From Bondarzewia mesenterica (taxonomy: Eukaryota; Basidiomycota; Agaricomycetes; Russulales; Bondarzewiaceae), in contig SGPL01000055.1 in NCBI GenBank assembly GCA_004802705.1, positions 28,194 through 92,193 of the forward strand: a stretch of DNA of 64,000 nucleotides, written 5' to 3'. How positions within the stretch are numbered: position 1 is the stretch's first letter; each line of letters begins with the position of its first letter. The position numbers and the translations under genes were made by a program. This document shows positions 1-10,833 of the stretch, in pieces. The notes below the pieces were generated by a model. That model saw only the letters and a program-made list of their open reading frames with translations. It searched no databases and was not told the origin of the DNA.

Positions 1-1364
1 GCTTTGACGAAAGATAAGAAACGGTTGCATGACCAAGAAATCGCGGTTCATCTCGCCTGGGAGTCGACCTTATACGTCACGAATTTCCCGGAAAAGGTGG
101 ACGACGAGTTTATCCGCGACTTGTTCGGAAAAGTGAGCGTTCTTTGAACAGATTGTTTATTCTGACCTCACGATCTACTACAGTATGGCCCGCTTTTCGA
201 CGTGCGCTGGCCCAGCAAGAAGTTCAAAAGTACTCGACGTTTCTGTTATGTCCAATTCGCATCTCCTGTGAGCTCATCCTGTTCGCGCCACGCACAACTG
301 TCCACTCATAATCTATTTGTCCAAGACTTCGGCGAAGGCAGCCCTCGGTCTTCACAACCATGAACTGGAGCCCGGAATCGCATTGAGCGTGTACATCTCT
401 AACCCGCAGCGAAAAAAGGAGCGCACCGATGTCGATGCCAACGCTAGGGAGGTCTACGTCGCTGGTTTAAGTAAATTTGCATCAAAGAAAGACCTAGAGA
501 AACTGTTCGGCACTGTAAGTCCCTAATTCTTTCGTGTGCACTGAAGTTCATATCTTGCATAGTACGGACCTATCAAAGAGGTACGTATGTCAGCAGATGC
601 TGATGGTCACTCGAAAGGATTCGCCTTCGTGGAGTTCGAACAAGAAGTGAATATGTATTCACTATTCTCTTGCGCGTCTAATATTGACAGTGCTTCCAGA
701 AAGACGCTATCACTGCCTTGAACGCCAACAATTATGAGCTGAAGAAGCGAAGAATCGCGGTGACTTTGGCAGATACACGAGTGCGCTCACGCAAACAGTA
801 AGTGATTAATGGAAGGAACTCGTCGTCCCTGGCAGCTAACCTTTTGAACAGTGAGCCTGAAAGTGGTCTCGGGAAGAAAGCCGATATTCGCAGTAGAACT
901 CTGCATATCCACAACCTGCCTGCGGCAACACAGGAAGGGCTGTTACAACAAGTCCTCGAGAAACACGCACCCGTTCAGAAGGTTGAAGTGTTCGCAGATA
1001 AAAATGAGGCAGTCGTTGAATTTCACAATGCCGCTGTGAGTGTTGTTTCACTACAGTCATTGCAATCTTGGCAGTATATCAATACTCGGCTCGTCAACCA
1101 CAGGATGTCGGAAAGATGTTATTACTTTCGGAACCCATCATTTTCCATGGGCAAGCGCTGCAATTATCTGAATCGAGTGACAAGCCCTCTGGATCCTCGA
1201 CCGGTGGGCTGTTCGTCCCCAGAGCTGCAAAATCAAGGCCGCGGGCTGGCTTGGGCCATGTGCGCAAGCCTCCTGTCGCAAGTTCGATGGAGGGTACTTC
1301 CACCCAGTCTCAGCAAAACAAGGGACAGGATGATTTCAGGAAAATGGTGATGGGGGGAAAGTGA
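1..1364 (+). CDS. prp24: Prp24/SART3-like U6 snRNP RNA-binding protein (5' truncated)
   Basis: The gene enters the window already in frame, so its N-terminal part is missing. Joining the exons gives three RRM-like domains. The first spans about 1-430 (strand LYVTNF). The second spans about 450-790, with RNP2-like VYVAGL and RNP1-like KGFAFVEF. The third begins near 895 (LHIHNL). Introns start at 127 and 268 and recur near 515, 648 and 798; all are about 50-60 nt. The C-terminus is a Gly/Ser-poor basic tail ending DDFRKMVMGGK, which matches the Lsm-interaction motif found at the very end of Prp24 and SART3. Proteins of this family anneal U4 and U6 snRNAs during spliceosome recycling in the nucleus, and the terminal motif docks on the Lsm2-8 ring. 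Whether HAT repeats lie upstream, as in SART3, cannot be seen here. Confidence 0.85.
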
Positions 1365-1626
1365 ATATATACTCGGACGCTGTACATGTAACTCTGTTTC
1401 CGCTTGAACTACTTCCAGTGGGTTAATATGGTGTGGGGCATGCATATATCGAGGCTAGATAAACCGGTACTTGGATGAATCAAAGAGGTGAGGATGAGTA
1501 CTCTCGCAGAGCATTCCAATGTCAGTGGATAGTTTCCTATCAAGTTGGAAAGCTCAAATGAGTATGGGTTAAGTTATGTCAAACGTGATGACTTGCTAGA
1601 GAAATCGTTAACGACTTGAAGAGAGT

Positions 1627-2799
1627 TTACCGTCTCCTAACCGTCATGAGTGCCGTCGGCCATTCCAAATCGATGAATTCAAGATAATCTCCATTCTCTG
1701 CCTTGGTGCGCTCCTTCAACGTGTTCCGAAAGCGTAAGGCTATATCTCCATCGGGATTGTTTAGGTCGTCGGGGTATCGCTCGTGGAAAGTGTGTAGAGA
1801 GCTGAAGGTTCTGAAATAGGCAAGAAGGTCGTCCCATGTCATGCGTTTACGAAGAATAACCGGCTGCGGATTAGGCAGATCGGGATAGTGAGAGCCTATA
1901 TAGAAACATTTATGAGATATGCTGGACAGAAAGTCAACCACGAAAGTACCTGTGTAGAAGATATGTTCCCAATCTGTAAATTTATCGGGTAGGACATCAG
2001 TAGCTTTAGGTACCGCCAGAAAGTGGTTGTCCAGAATGGAACGTCCGGGCTGCTGCCAGTGGGGTCCTAAAGATGTTGCTGGATCGGATCCTTGAGCGTA
2101 TTCTGAGACGAGCGGAGTCAGCTCTGGGAAGTGACTCAGACGGAACTCTGAGTACCCCTGGACCATAATGCATAAAGGTCAGCACCGGACGTGGTCTCGC
2201 AGCATTCGAAGCTAGACAAACCCAAAAGGCGGCGCTTCCACCAGTTCGCAATAGACGAGCAGCCTCGGGCCACATCTTGTCCCAGTCAAACCAATGAGCC
2301 GCTTGGGCTGGGAAAGTACGTGAGGCTACGATAGTTTTTGAGCAGACGCAAGAGGTAGACAGACCTGCAACAAGGAGGTCTACAGACCCATCTTCCAAAA
2401 ATGACACGTCTTCTGCCGCAGATTGCACGAACTCAAATTGCTCGTTGGCACCGTTTTTTGCTATATGTATCTTCGCCTGCTCAATCATCTTCGCGCCGGG
2501 ATCGACCCCGATGACATGTTTGAATGGATACAATTCTGCCGTTGCCTGGCCTTCCATGAAGTATAAGAGAGATACGATGACAGACGTCGTGGTTTGGAGC
2601 CCGGATTGATATATAAAGTACCATAATGGAGAGAAATGGACAAACCTGTTCCACAACCCAGATCCACAGCAGTATCCCATTTCGCTGAACGCATCTTCCC
2701 ATGATATTGGAAAACAAATTCGAAGAGCTGCCAAGGATAAGTCGGGCGCGCTGCGGCATATCTCACCGTGTTGAAGGTCGCTTTCCCAAATGTTGCCAT
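1627..2799 (-). CDS. SAM-dependent methyltransferase, trans-aconitate methyltransferase-like
   Basis: A class I methyltransferase split by several short introns. The start is taken at 2799 (MATFGKATFNTVRYAAARP); an in-frame ATG at 2838 is an alternative. Motif I is visible as AVDLGCGTGLS, followed by the acidic strand end VIGVDPGAKMI. A post-II segment (SVDLLVAG) and the aromatic QAAHWFDW motif are typical of the Methyltransf_11 group, to which yeast Tmt1 and Crg1 belong. The C-terminal third (WPTALMTVRRR end) completes a protein of about 300 residues, a normal length. It likely acts in the cytosol on a small carboxylic acid or lipid; the substrate cannot be read from sequence. It is convergent with the Prp24-like gene and divergent from the MATH-BTB gene. 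Confidence 0.8.
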
Positions 2800-3060
2800 G
2801 CTTGCAGTGAAGAGAGAGGGATCAGGTACTCGATTCAAACCACTGATTCGGATTCACTGATAAATAGCAATTCTAAAAGTAGCGCAAGCCCGGATCGTGA
2901 TGCTGAAGCGGTCCGGGGTAGTCCGGAGTCGTATGTGGGGGCGTCTTCAAGTTACTTCGTGCCACCACTTCCAATTCAACTCCATCGATTTGAGCCGTGG
3001 CACTACTCTAGCATCTTATACGGTCGGGCTAGAGGATAAGTGTTGAGTTTTTAGACAGTC

Positions 3061-5630
3061 ATGGACGCGCAAGAGTTTCTGGAGAGCAATTCGATCACTT
3101 TTGAATGGACCCTCAGAGGTCTTAAGAACTTGTTTGACACGAGGTGCGCGCAGCTCGTACTAACCAATGGCCACGGTCTCTCTCACATACTGCCTTTGTC
3201 TGTTTAGCAAAGGTGAAGCGAAGTCGAAAGTCACCAAATCTGTGAAGTTCGGGGGTGGCCGCTGGCAAGTACGTGATCGTTCTGTCGAATCATGTCTAGT
3301 CTAACTCAGTTTGATTGTCGTGATCGTCACCAGATACTTTTCTACGCTAATGCTGGAACAGGGGGACCAAGTGAGGGGGGAGGTCACATAAGTCTTTTTC
3401 TGTCTTGCGAGGTGCGATGCCAAGCGATGCTTTTGCTTTCGCGGTCTGGTATTGATTCAGACTTGGATAACTCTTTCAGCCCACGTACGAGGAAAAAGAA
3501 AATGCTCTGAACGGAAGGCCAGTAGACGGTCAAATCTTGGGAAGTATTGAGATCAATTGAATGAGTCTGTTTCCGACGGCAGATGGGTTCGAGACGGGCT
3601 GTTCCGCTTCACATTCGAGCTTCGCAGGTTGTGAATCTCGTTGTGATCGACGATCACATAGACTGATTTCTTTCAGTTTAACCAAACAAGATCTTCTTAA
3701 TGTGAAAGAAGCGCACAATCATTCTTTTTCTTACAAGGCGAGTGGCGACGACTGCACGTCCCTCACTAACATGCTGAGGTTATAGTCAGACAGCGAATTG
3801 GGGATGGCAGTCTTATGCTTTGATCATCGCTCTGTCAAGTTATTGACATTACTTACAGGGCCCAATTTGCACGAAGGGATGCGGTATACTACCTTCGCAA
3901 CAGCATCAAGGCAAGTTAGAATTGCGATAAAGTACGACCTGTTTATGAATTCTCTTTCAGGCTGCCGATGCGTTCCTCATTATATGCACAATCGCCTCCA
4001 CACCCACTACTCCAGCAGAGCCTCCTACGATCCTGAGAATGACTATTCCTAAAGATCTCCTTGATTCAATTGGGTCGCTTTTGAACGACCCCCTCTACTC
4101 AGATGTTGAATTTGTCTTACCTCGCCGATCAGCGGGTGCGAAGAATGCGAAAACAATTTTTGCAGCAAAAAGAATGCTGAGCCGCGCTGATTACTTCGCA
4201 ACAAGTAAACTCTCCTTTTATACAGTCTTAATGTCTTACTGAAACGTGTCTTCTTTTACTGTAGTGTTCAACTCAGGTTTTGCGGAAGCTTCGTTACATG
4301 AACCTTCCTTAACCTGGGGAAACGATATCCATTCTTCAGATAACGATGGCGCTTCCGAAATCACTACACTAAGTGGTCACTTCGAGGATTCCGACGAAGA
4401 GGACGAAGTTGCGATGGACGGTACCAGTGGCGACATACCGTCCGACCCAGATAGCACGATCCCATTGCCCAGTGACCCAGGAAGTACCTTACCTTCAACA
4501 GAAGCCACGACTCAATCTTCAAGCGAGCTACTCACGTCAAATGAGGACTCCACACAGGATGTTGACAGGGCAGGCTTTGACGATGAGGCACATCGCAATG
4601 TCAGGGCTAAATTTTCCCACCCATCAAGTCCCAGAAGCAATCACGTATCCGAGCTCACCTCGAGAGGCGCACCGGGGCCGCTCAAGCTACGCGTAGCAGT
4701 CAAAGATGTTGCCTACACGACTTACTTTGCCGTCCTCCACTACGTTGAGTACCTCTGATGTTCATCGAGACCCCCTTCCACTCACCCTGAACATCATCAC
4801 CTAGATATACACGGATACGATCAGATTCGCCCCTCTCTCCTCCACTTTCCTGGCAACACCCCGCCTTGCATCTTCAAGTACAGCTACTCAAAACCCCAAC
4901 GACAGTCAAGCGAGTTTATTAGGCGCTACGTTGCGAACAGCCCAATCTCAGGGCGAGGCATTTGCGGGCGTTGCTGCAAGATCACGGAGAGAATGGCTGC
5001 AGCAATGGGAGCGTGATAATCCCGGACGTCCGATCCCATGCTCTGCGAAGGCCGTATATAGACTCGCTGACAGTGAGTGCTCCAGTGGGGAATATTGTAC
5101 ATGCTCACAAGTTTTCAGAACTGGATTTGGGAGAGCTGAAGGAGCGCGCTTTTAATGTAAGTTATTATTGCTATTGTCTTTTCCAGGCGCATCTTCACTG
5201 CCTATGTATTGTTCCACAGCACATTACCAATTCTCTCACTGTGGATAACGTGCCTTATGAGGTCTTCTCCACGTTCTCTGCAACATTTGAGAACGTAAGA
5301 AAGGTAGCACATGGCTTTTTCTCGACTTGAGCATCCACCCTCTTACAACCTTTAGGTCCAAGTCAAATTTTTCTTAGATCACTGGACAGATATCCGGGCC
5401 TCGGATGCGATGCGCAATGTATGGCAGCAAATTCGTGGAGGAAGACACCCTGGATTCGAGGAAGGTAAGCCTGATAAGTCATCCCCATNACGACAAAAGG
5501 TGGTTGTTTATGCGTGTTGCTATCTTTTTTTTTGGTAGTATGGCCTGTTATTGCCACGAACTTGGAATTCAAGCCTCAAGTCACAAAAGGTGCAGGAACG
5601 GATCGCGAGGAATNCAACGCTGGTATATGA
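3061..5630 (+). CDS. MATH-BTB domain protein
   Basis: Spliced gene starting MDAQEFLESNSITFEWTLRG. The first part resembles a divergent MATH domain, with strands SVKFGGGRWQ, ILFYANAG, RDGLFRFTFELR and the closing NWGWQSYALI. The second part is a BTB/POZ fold: SLLNDPLYSDVEF, a core reading IFAAKRMLSRADYFATMF, then an acidic Ser/Thr/Asp-rich insertion (about 4370-4620) before the second half of the BTB fold (YTTYFAVLHYIYTD). The end has helices rich in Asp/Glu and a stop at 5628-5630. MATH-BTB proteins are usually Cullin-3 substrate adaptors; that role is inferred here. The acidic insertion splitting the BTB domain is common in agaric members. Two ambiguous bases fall near the 3' end, so the last few residues are uncertain. 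Confidence 0.75.
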
Positions 5631-5870
5631 GNAATACATCGGTGATGTGAGGATTAAACACTTGGTGNAAGGAGTATTGCATTCTGTGATTCAGAAATGT
5701 TTCACTCGTGTACAATATTGGAGAGATACGAACTGAGAAATGACGATGTCTTCTCTGATCAATGCCCGCCGTGTAGACTGATATGCGCCTAAGATTCGAC
5801 TAACAACTAACATAAGGGATATATTTGTGCCACAGACTCACCAGTGAACGACCGGGTGGTCAGAGGTACC

Positions 5871-8162
5871 TCAAAACAATTCCACAGAATCATAGACATA
5901 GTTAGGGCTCAAGAAAACAGCACCGCTGCTACCCGAAATAACGTTGATCGAGATNGTGTTAGATCCAGCTACGAGAGTGCCGCTAGGAATCGCGAAATCG
6001 TAGACCGCGTTGATACCACGCCAGGTTCCGCGNGTGACGCCTCGAGAGTCAACAGCGGTGGGNGCTGGTCCCAGACAGGTATCAATGAAACTATTCTACA
6101 CATGGCCTCAGTCACGAACTACTCACCTGAAGGGGCTGACGACGTCCACGAGTTGANCGTTATTTGAGGACGACCACCTGCGAANGCCTCGGTAGTTCTG
6201 ATCCGGAGCGTCCTAGCACCAATTTGCGATGACGTAGCTGTCCAGTTAATCGTCGTTGGATTATTGACATCTTTAAATTGNGCCATTGGGAAGGACGATG
6301 TGGAGGAGCTGCCGATAGTGAAGGTTATCGGNCCCCAGGAGCTCATCCGCGAGTCCGANCTACAGGAGACAACGTAAAAACGTTTGCCTTCGCGAAGAAT
6401 GTTTATAAAATACATATACGCACGGGTGCATGGTTTCAATCTTGGCTGCGTTGAGGAATCCTGACGGTGTGCCATCGACGGTCCCTTCAAAAANCATGGC
6501 CTGTGAGTTCATGAGCAAGAGAATTGAAGATANAAATTACCGATGCTCCAAATCGTTGAAGGTTGGCTCAAANTTGACGTCAGGCTGACAGACNAGGTCT
6601 TTNCAGCAGAAACGGTGACCTNGAATGAACAANCATTGAGGACTGATNTTTTCATCCTGNAAAAAGCACTTTTACACTGCCAGTACCAGCTTCGAGTTCT
6701 CCTTGNTAGAGCGTCACCGTGTAAGTTCCAGGCTTCATCTTCGGGCTNGTGAAAGATCCGCTACCGATTAAGAAGATTAATCAACGANGGCTGGAAATCG
6801 ATATTTGAACGAACCCAGATCCAGAAGCCCAATATTGAGCTGCACTGTTCTGNAATCGATGTCTTTTNAAGTTCGCTTCCGTCGANCATTNGTAACAAAA
6901 CTCACCTTGAAACCAATAGTGACTGCGAGACCTGAAAGAGTGCCGGAATATGAGCCCGTAACTGCCCCACGGCCAGAGGCAGCCACATATCCTTGGAGAC
7001 CCAGATNNTCCATAAAAGATGTGTCTAAATTNGCANAGGGTGCGGAGCCAGTGGTGATAGCCAAGGCATAGGGCCCAAAGAACCCAGTCCGATAGCTTTC
7101 CGCTTGAAAAAAACGAAAACACGAATGAGCCNACGCCGACACAGAAAAAGTGTGGCAAAATGAGNTTACTTTGTTCGTGATTGCTATTCATGTAGAAGTA
7201 TACCTCTTGCTGCGCACTGCCTTGATTATCGATGTCTGGATTGATTTGGTGGAGGTTATAATTATTCTCTGATAAAAACAAGCTCAGACATACCACGGAA
7301 AAAAGGTCCACCAGAGGATGTCTCGTATCCAGTTCCGGGAATAATGACATACGCACCAACCCCGGANCCTGTCACTCCTGCGCGTGTTCCACAATTAGCT
7401 CGTTACTATCCATGTTAATTTTTCCCTCTTACCATGAACTTGATCTTCCAAAAAGCGCACCTAGGNGCACAGTCAATCTAAGTACCGTAGGTGTGAATAG
7501 AAATGAAGTTCAATGACTTACGCTNGAATAGAACTTCGATCGCGTCTGTCCATCAAGAGAAAAGACATCGGAACCTTCAATTGCCGTACCCCCATCAACC
7601 TCGGATTGANTTGGCCCATTGGGAAGAGTGGACTTGGATAGACGAGCGATGAACCGCAATTCTCCAACCGAGGGCTCCGCGGAGGCAAATGTGCCGATAT
7701 AGAGGGTGTTGACCCCAGAGCGGACGATATAGTAGTGAGTCTGGANAAAAAGTGAATACATGGCGACCATNCTCAGAGATCTAGATACAACAACTCACAA
7801 TGGTGCTGGTCTTGATAGTGATGACCGCNATGCTATTCGCCACAGACGAAGTTACGGTGGCCGAGCCTAGACCAGAGCTAAGCTGAGTGAACTTGGTCGA
7901 GTCTTGNAGCTCCTTCCCATTAAATTGCATAGAAGTGATATCGCCGGCCGTTGTCGTGACTANGGTACATTGATGAAAATTAAGAGCGGTGGATCGGAAA
8001 TACTTATGCGCAGCAANCAGTGGAGCACTCACTTGTGGTGANNAGACCTGNACCCGAGTCGACGANGAGATTGCTGCCCGACGTNGTCACCCCAAAAGCG
8101 GCGAANGCTANGGGTAAACACGCCAANGACGCANAAATTGCCGTCCAGACCTGAAACTTCAT
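5871..8162 (-). CDS. Secreted rhamnogalacturonan lyase, PL4 family
   Basis: Reading leftward from 8162, the protein opens with a signal peptide (MKFQVWTAI, then LACLP and AFAAFGVTTSGSNLVVDSG). The RGL4 catalytic domain follows, with GDITSMQFNGKE, then AEPSVGELRFIARL and AIEGSDVFSLDGQTRSKFY. In characterised PL4 enzymes the lysine in the SKFY stretch and a histidine in the later YMNSNH segment are the catalytic pair, and both are present. A fibronectin-III-like middle part (KPGTYTVTLYQGELEAGTG) and a C-terminal CBM-like beta domain ending VYDSVELF complete the usual three-domain layout. The enzyme cleaves the rhamnose-galacturonate backbone of pectin by beta-elimination outside the cell, suggesting growth on plant material. 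Scattered N bases affect many codons. A TATA-like element lies about 45 bp upstream. Confidence 0.88.
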
Positions 8163-8206
8163 GTTGAAGCTGTGATACCAGGGAACCTACCGCACGNCCG
8201 TCCTTA

Positions 8207-8212
8207 CTTATA
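8207..8212 (-). promoter_or_regulatory. TATA-like element of the rhamnogalacturonan lyase gene
   Basis: On the minus strand the sequence reads CTATAAG about 45 bp before the lyase start codon. Strong TATA elements are common in inducible secreted-enzyme genes of fungi. The assignment is by position and sequence only. Confidence 0.35.
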
Positions 8213-8451
8213 GCCTNGTTGACTTCGACAAAAGCTCTTCCTGTCTATGNGCAAGNGCATCATGTGAGCAACAAANGGACTTTTGTCGAGATTAGACCGT
8301 TGATCATGCGTATGNNGAATGGGAGACNAGAATNTCATAATTGAACGTACAATTCTCCCANAATTTCATTTTCAAGACCAGCCGGGCCGCGTGGAAGGNC
8401 CGTGCGATTTATTGTCGNATGGGTGGNATGGACACAATAAATAGCNNCNGN

Positions 8452-8891
8452 GNNNNCAACNGCNNNTNNNNGNANNNNNNNNNNNNNNNNNNNNNNNNNN
8501 NNNNNNNNNNNNNNNNNNNNNNNNNNNNNNNNNNNNNNNNNNNNNNNNNNNNNNNNNNNNNNNNNNNNNNNNNNNNNNNNNNNNNNNNNNNNNNNNNNNN
8601 NNNNNNNNNNNNNNNNNNNNNNNNNNNNNNNNNNNNNNNNNNNNNNNNNNNNNNNNNNNNNNNNNNNNNNNNNNNNNNNNNNNNNNNNNNNNNNNNNNNN
8701 NNNNNNNNNNNNNNNNNNNNNNNNNNNNNNNNNNNNNNNNNNNNNNNNNNNNNNNNNNNNNNNNNNNNNNNNNNNNNNNNNNNNNNNNNNNNNNNNNNNN
8801 NNNNNNNNNNNNNNNNNNNNNNNNNNNNNNNNNNNNNNNNNNNNNNNNNNNNNNNNNNNNNNNNNNNNNNNNNNNNNNNNNNNNNNNNNNN
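8452..8891. other. Assembly gap (run of N)
   Basis: Nearly continuous N from about 8452 to 8891. The flanking few kilobases contain isolated N calls, which is the pattern expected at low-coverage or conflicting contig edges. Nothing can be said of the content. Confidence 0.95.
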
Positions 8892-9158
8892 CANCAAGGC
8901 CACCGTCACCTCATCAAAACTGCCGGTAATGGCTTCAAGATAGAAGAGGAGCGTGAGCATGACCGGCAAATTACCAACNGCATNGAAACTGAATCTGCTA
9001 CGNTGAGGTCCAAGNGAACGGCGCNGAGCANTCGGTAGTAATGTGAGAGACTCACTGCCAAGGTCCTCNTCATCAGCTCTACTTGAAAGCGGGCCGCCGG
9101 AGATCACTGACGAGGAACCACATGTCATGAGAGCCTGGTCTCCATCGTAGAATTCCAC
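8892..9158 (-). CDS. Possible gene fragment abutting the gap (unknown)
   Basis: Between the GRASP stop and the gap, the minus strand stays open for about 85 codons and reads like protein: FVEFYDGDQALMTCGSSSV, a Ser/acidic stretch, then a hydrophobic run VGNLPVMLTLLFYLEAITG. A possible splice acceptor (CCACGCAG) lies just upstream near 9175. It could be the 5' part of a separate gene whose remainder is in the gap, or a chance open frame. I do not recognise the family. The fragment contains ambiguous bases. Confidence 0.25.
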
Positions 9159-9234
9159 AAAATCACTGCGTGGACGGAGTCATTGCTAGGCATTCGACAA
9201 GGTAAANTCATGCCACAAGTCGTAAAATCTGACA

Positions 9235-10833
9235 CTATTCAACGCTGGTCAGGCTGCCGTAGTCAGANGTTACCTCGCTCCCGACNTCAGTACCCTCCGT
9301 CTCCGCGATGCTCTCTCGTCCATCGGAATCGNAATTCTCTTTTGCTTGAGCCTCTACCAGCCCATTCANCGCNGTTCCCAAGCCTNTCCGACCACTAGTG
9401 AAACNGTTCNTGCCTTCTGTANGAGAATCAGGANTCCCAAAGTACGANAAACCTTGTGATAATCGGCTAGTTGAGCAAGGTAGAATGCAATCAGAATGGT
9501 GTNGAATCACCGTTCGACGAGATAGTGGGAGGTGATGACGTCGNCGTGGGAGTACGGCGGGNGAGTATGTCNTGTGGCTCATGGCCAGATGGCGAATGTT
9601 CGTGCGGACGAGAATTGGGTCTAGATAATTCAGACGCNAGTGAACCTTGGACACCGACATGTTCCTCCCGCTCTTCCTGAATAGTCATCGATGATANATG
9701 TCGAGCTTGGTTNNGCTGAAAGGCAGCNCCGCGGTTGGAATANGTATANCTAAAGTCCTGCNCAAAATNGGATCCAGANTAATCANCCACGAANGATTCA
9801 TGGNTGCGGTTTGATCCGTCATCGGTGTGCAATGNNATTCCCGAAATGTGACCTTGAGCGTCTGCAGGCACGAAAAGGTCCTGTTCTTCATATTCAGTTT
9901 GTAGCTCAATGGGTACCGCTCCAGGTTGCCTATCTTCTGGGATGGGGGGTATACGATGCAGTAGACCAAAACTGTANAAGAACATGAGGTCTGAAAAATG
10001 GANAACTTGGAGTGAGACNAACCCAAACACNCAGCCCAAAAGGCCCTCCCCTCCCCACTGACGATTGGGGACAAGAACAACTTCTCGGATGGTGCTGANA
10101 ATTTCTCAGAACNGGATCGGNGNACACAGACNAAATTCTTACTCNAAGTCNTAAGAGTAGACNTAAACCCTCAAGGGCTTGTCCACATGCTGTGATTGAA
10201 TCCAATNAGTAATGGTGTCATAAGCAGGAANNTTTCCNTATACTCACGGCTTCCACAACATCNTAGAAATCACCCTCNGCGCTGAGNACACCCCCAGACC
10301 AACCAATGATCCAGTCACCATAAGGCACAAGTCCTGCACTCTCAGCAGGACTTCCTTCAAGAACGTCCAAAACGTGCCANAACGTTGTCTACCGCAAACT
10401 CAGGCTCACACATCCGCATGCTCAAACCCAACAATGATGGCTGAGGCTCTGTNTCTGGTTCTCGTGGGTTTGGAGCACCAGGACTAGGTTGAGACCATGC
10501 TCGAGAAGGCGTGATAGGAACCACTGAGCAACCTGAGTTCACGCCAACAATGATCAGCAATGGTACAAATAACGCACCTCTTGTTTGCTGGGACTTGTTA
10601 TTCCAGACAAGTAGATTTAGGTTCTTGCCTTCGTGGCTGTCAACGATTCTCTCGAGTTCAGCTGCATCTATGCTCCTATGCGAGGTAAACGAATCTCCTT
10701 CAAATCCGACCACGAAATCGAAGAATGGTTCGATGTTCGTTTGCGATGCGGGGGATGACGGCGTCACGCGTAGGACGTGGAGAGCACGCGATGGTGGTTG
10801 AGCATGCGACGCCGTGGATTGACCAGCACCCAT
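9235..10833 (-). CDS. GRH1: GRASP family Golgi reassembly/stacking protein (Grh1-like)
   Basis: The start at 10833 gives MGAGQSTASH, a good N-myristoylation sequence (Gly2, Ser6) as in animal GRASP65/55. The first PDZ-like domain includes LRVTPSSPASQTNIEPFFDF and the groove strand LNLLVWNNKSQQTR. The second includes VLEGSPAESAGLVPYGDWI and IIGWSGG. A long Ser/Pro/acidic tail follows, as is usual for the unstructured SPR region. The final exon needs a small intron: donor GTGATTC at about 9510, acceptor ACAAG near 9455. This bypasses an in-frame stop at 9491-9493 and leads to an end SDYGSLTSVE with its stop at 9235. Fungal GRASPs sit on early Golgi/ER exit sites and support unconventional secretion. 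Numerous N bases occur in the tail. Confidence 0.85.

Noticed and set aside
3580..3600. GGTTCGAGAC, resembling a tRNA B box
   Set aside because: It lies in the MATH domain coding exon (GLFRFTFELR region) and no A box or cloverleaf could be drawn around it. No tRNA was found in the window.
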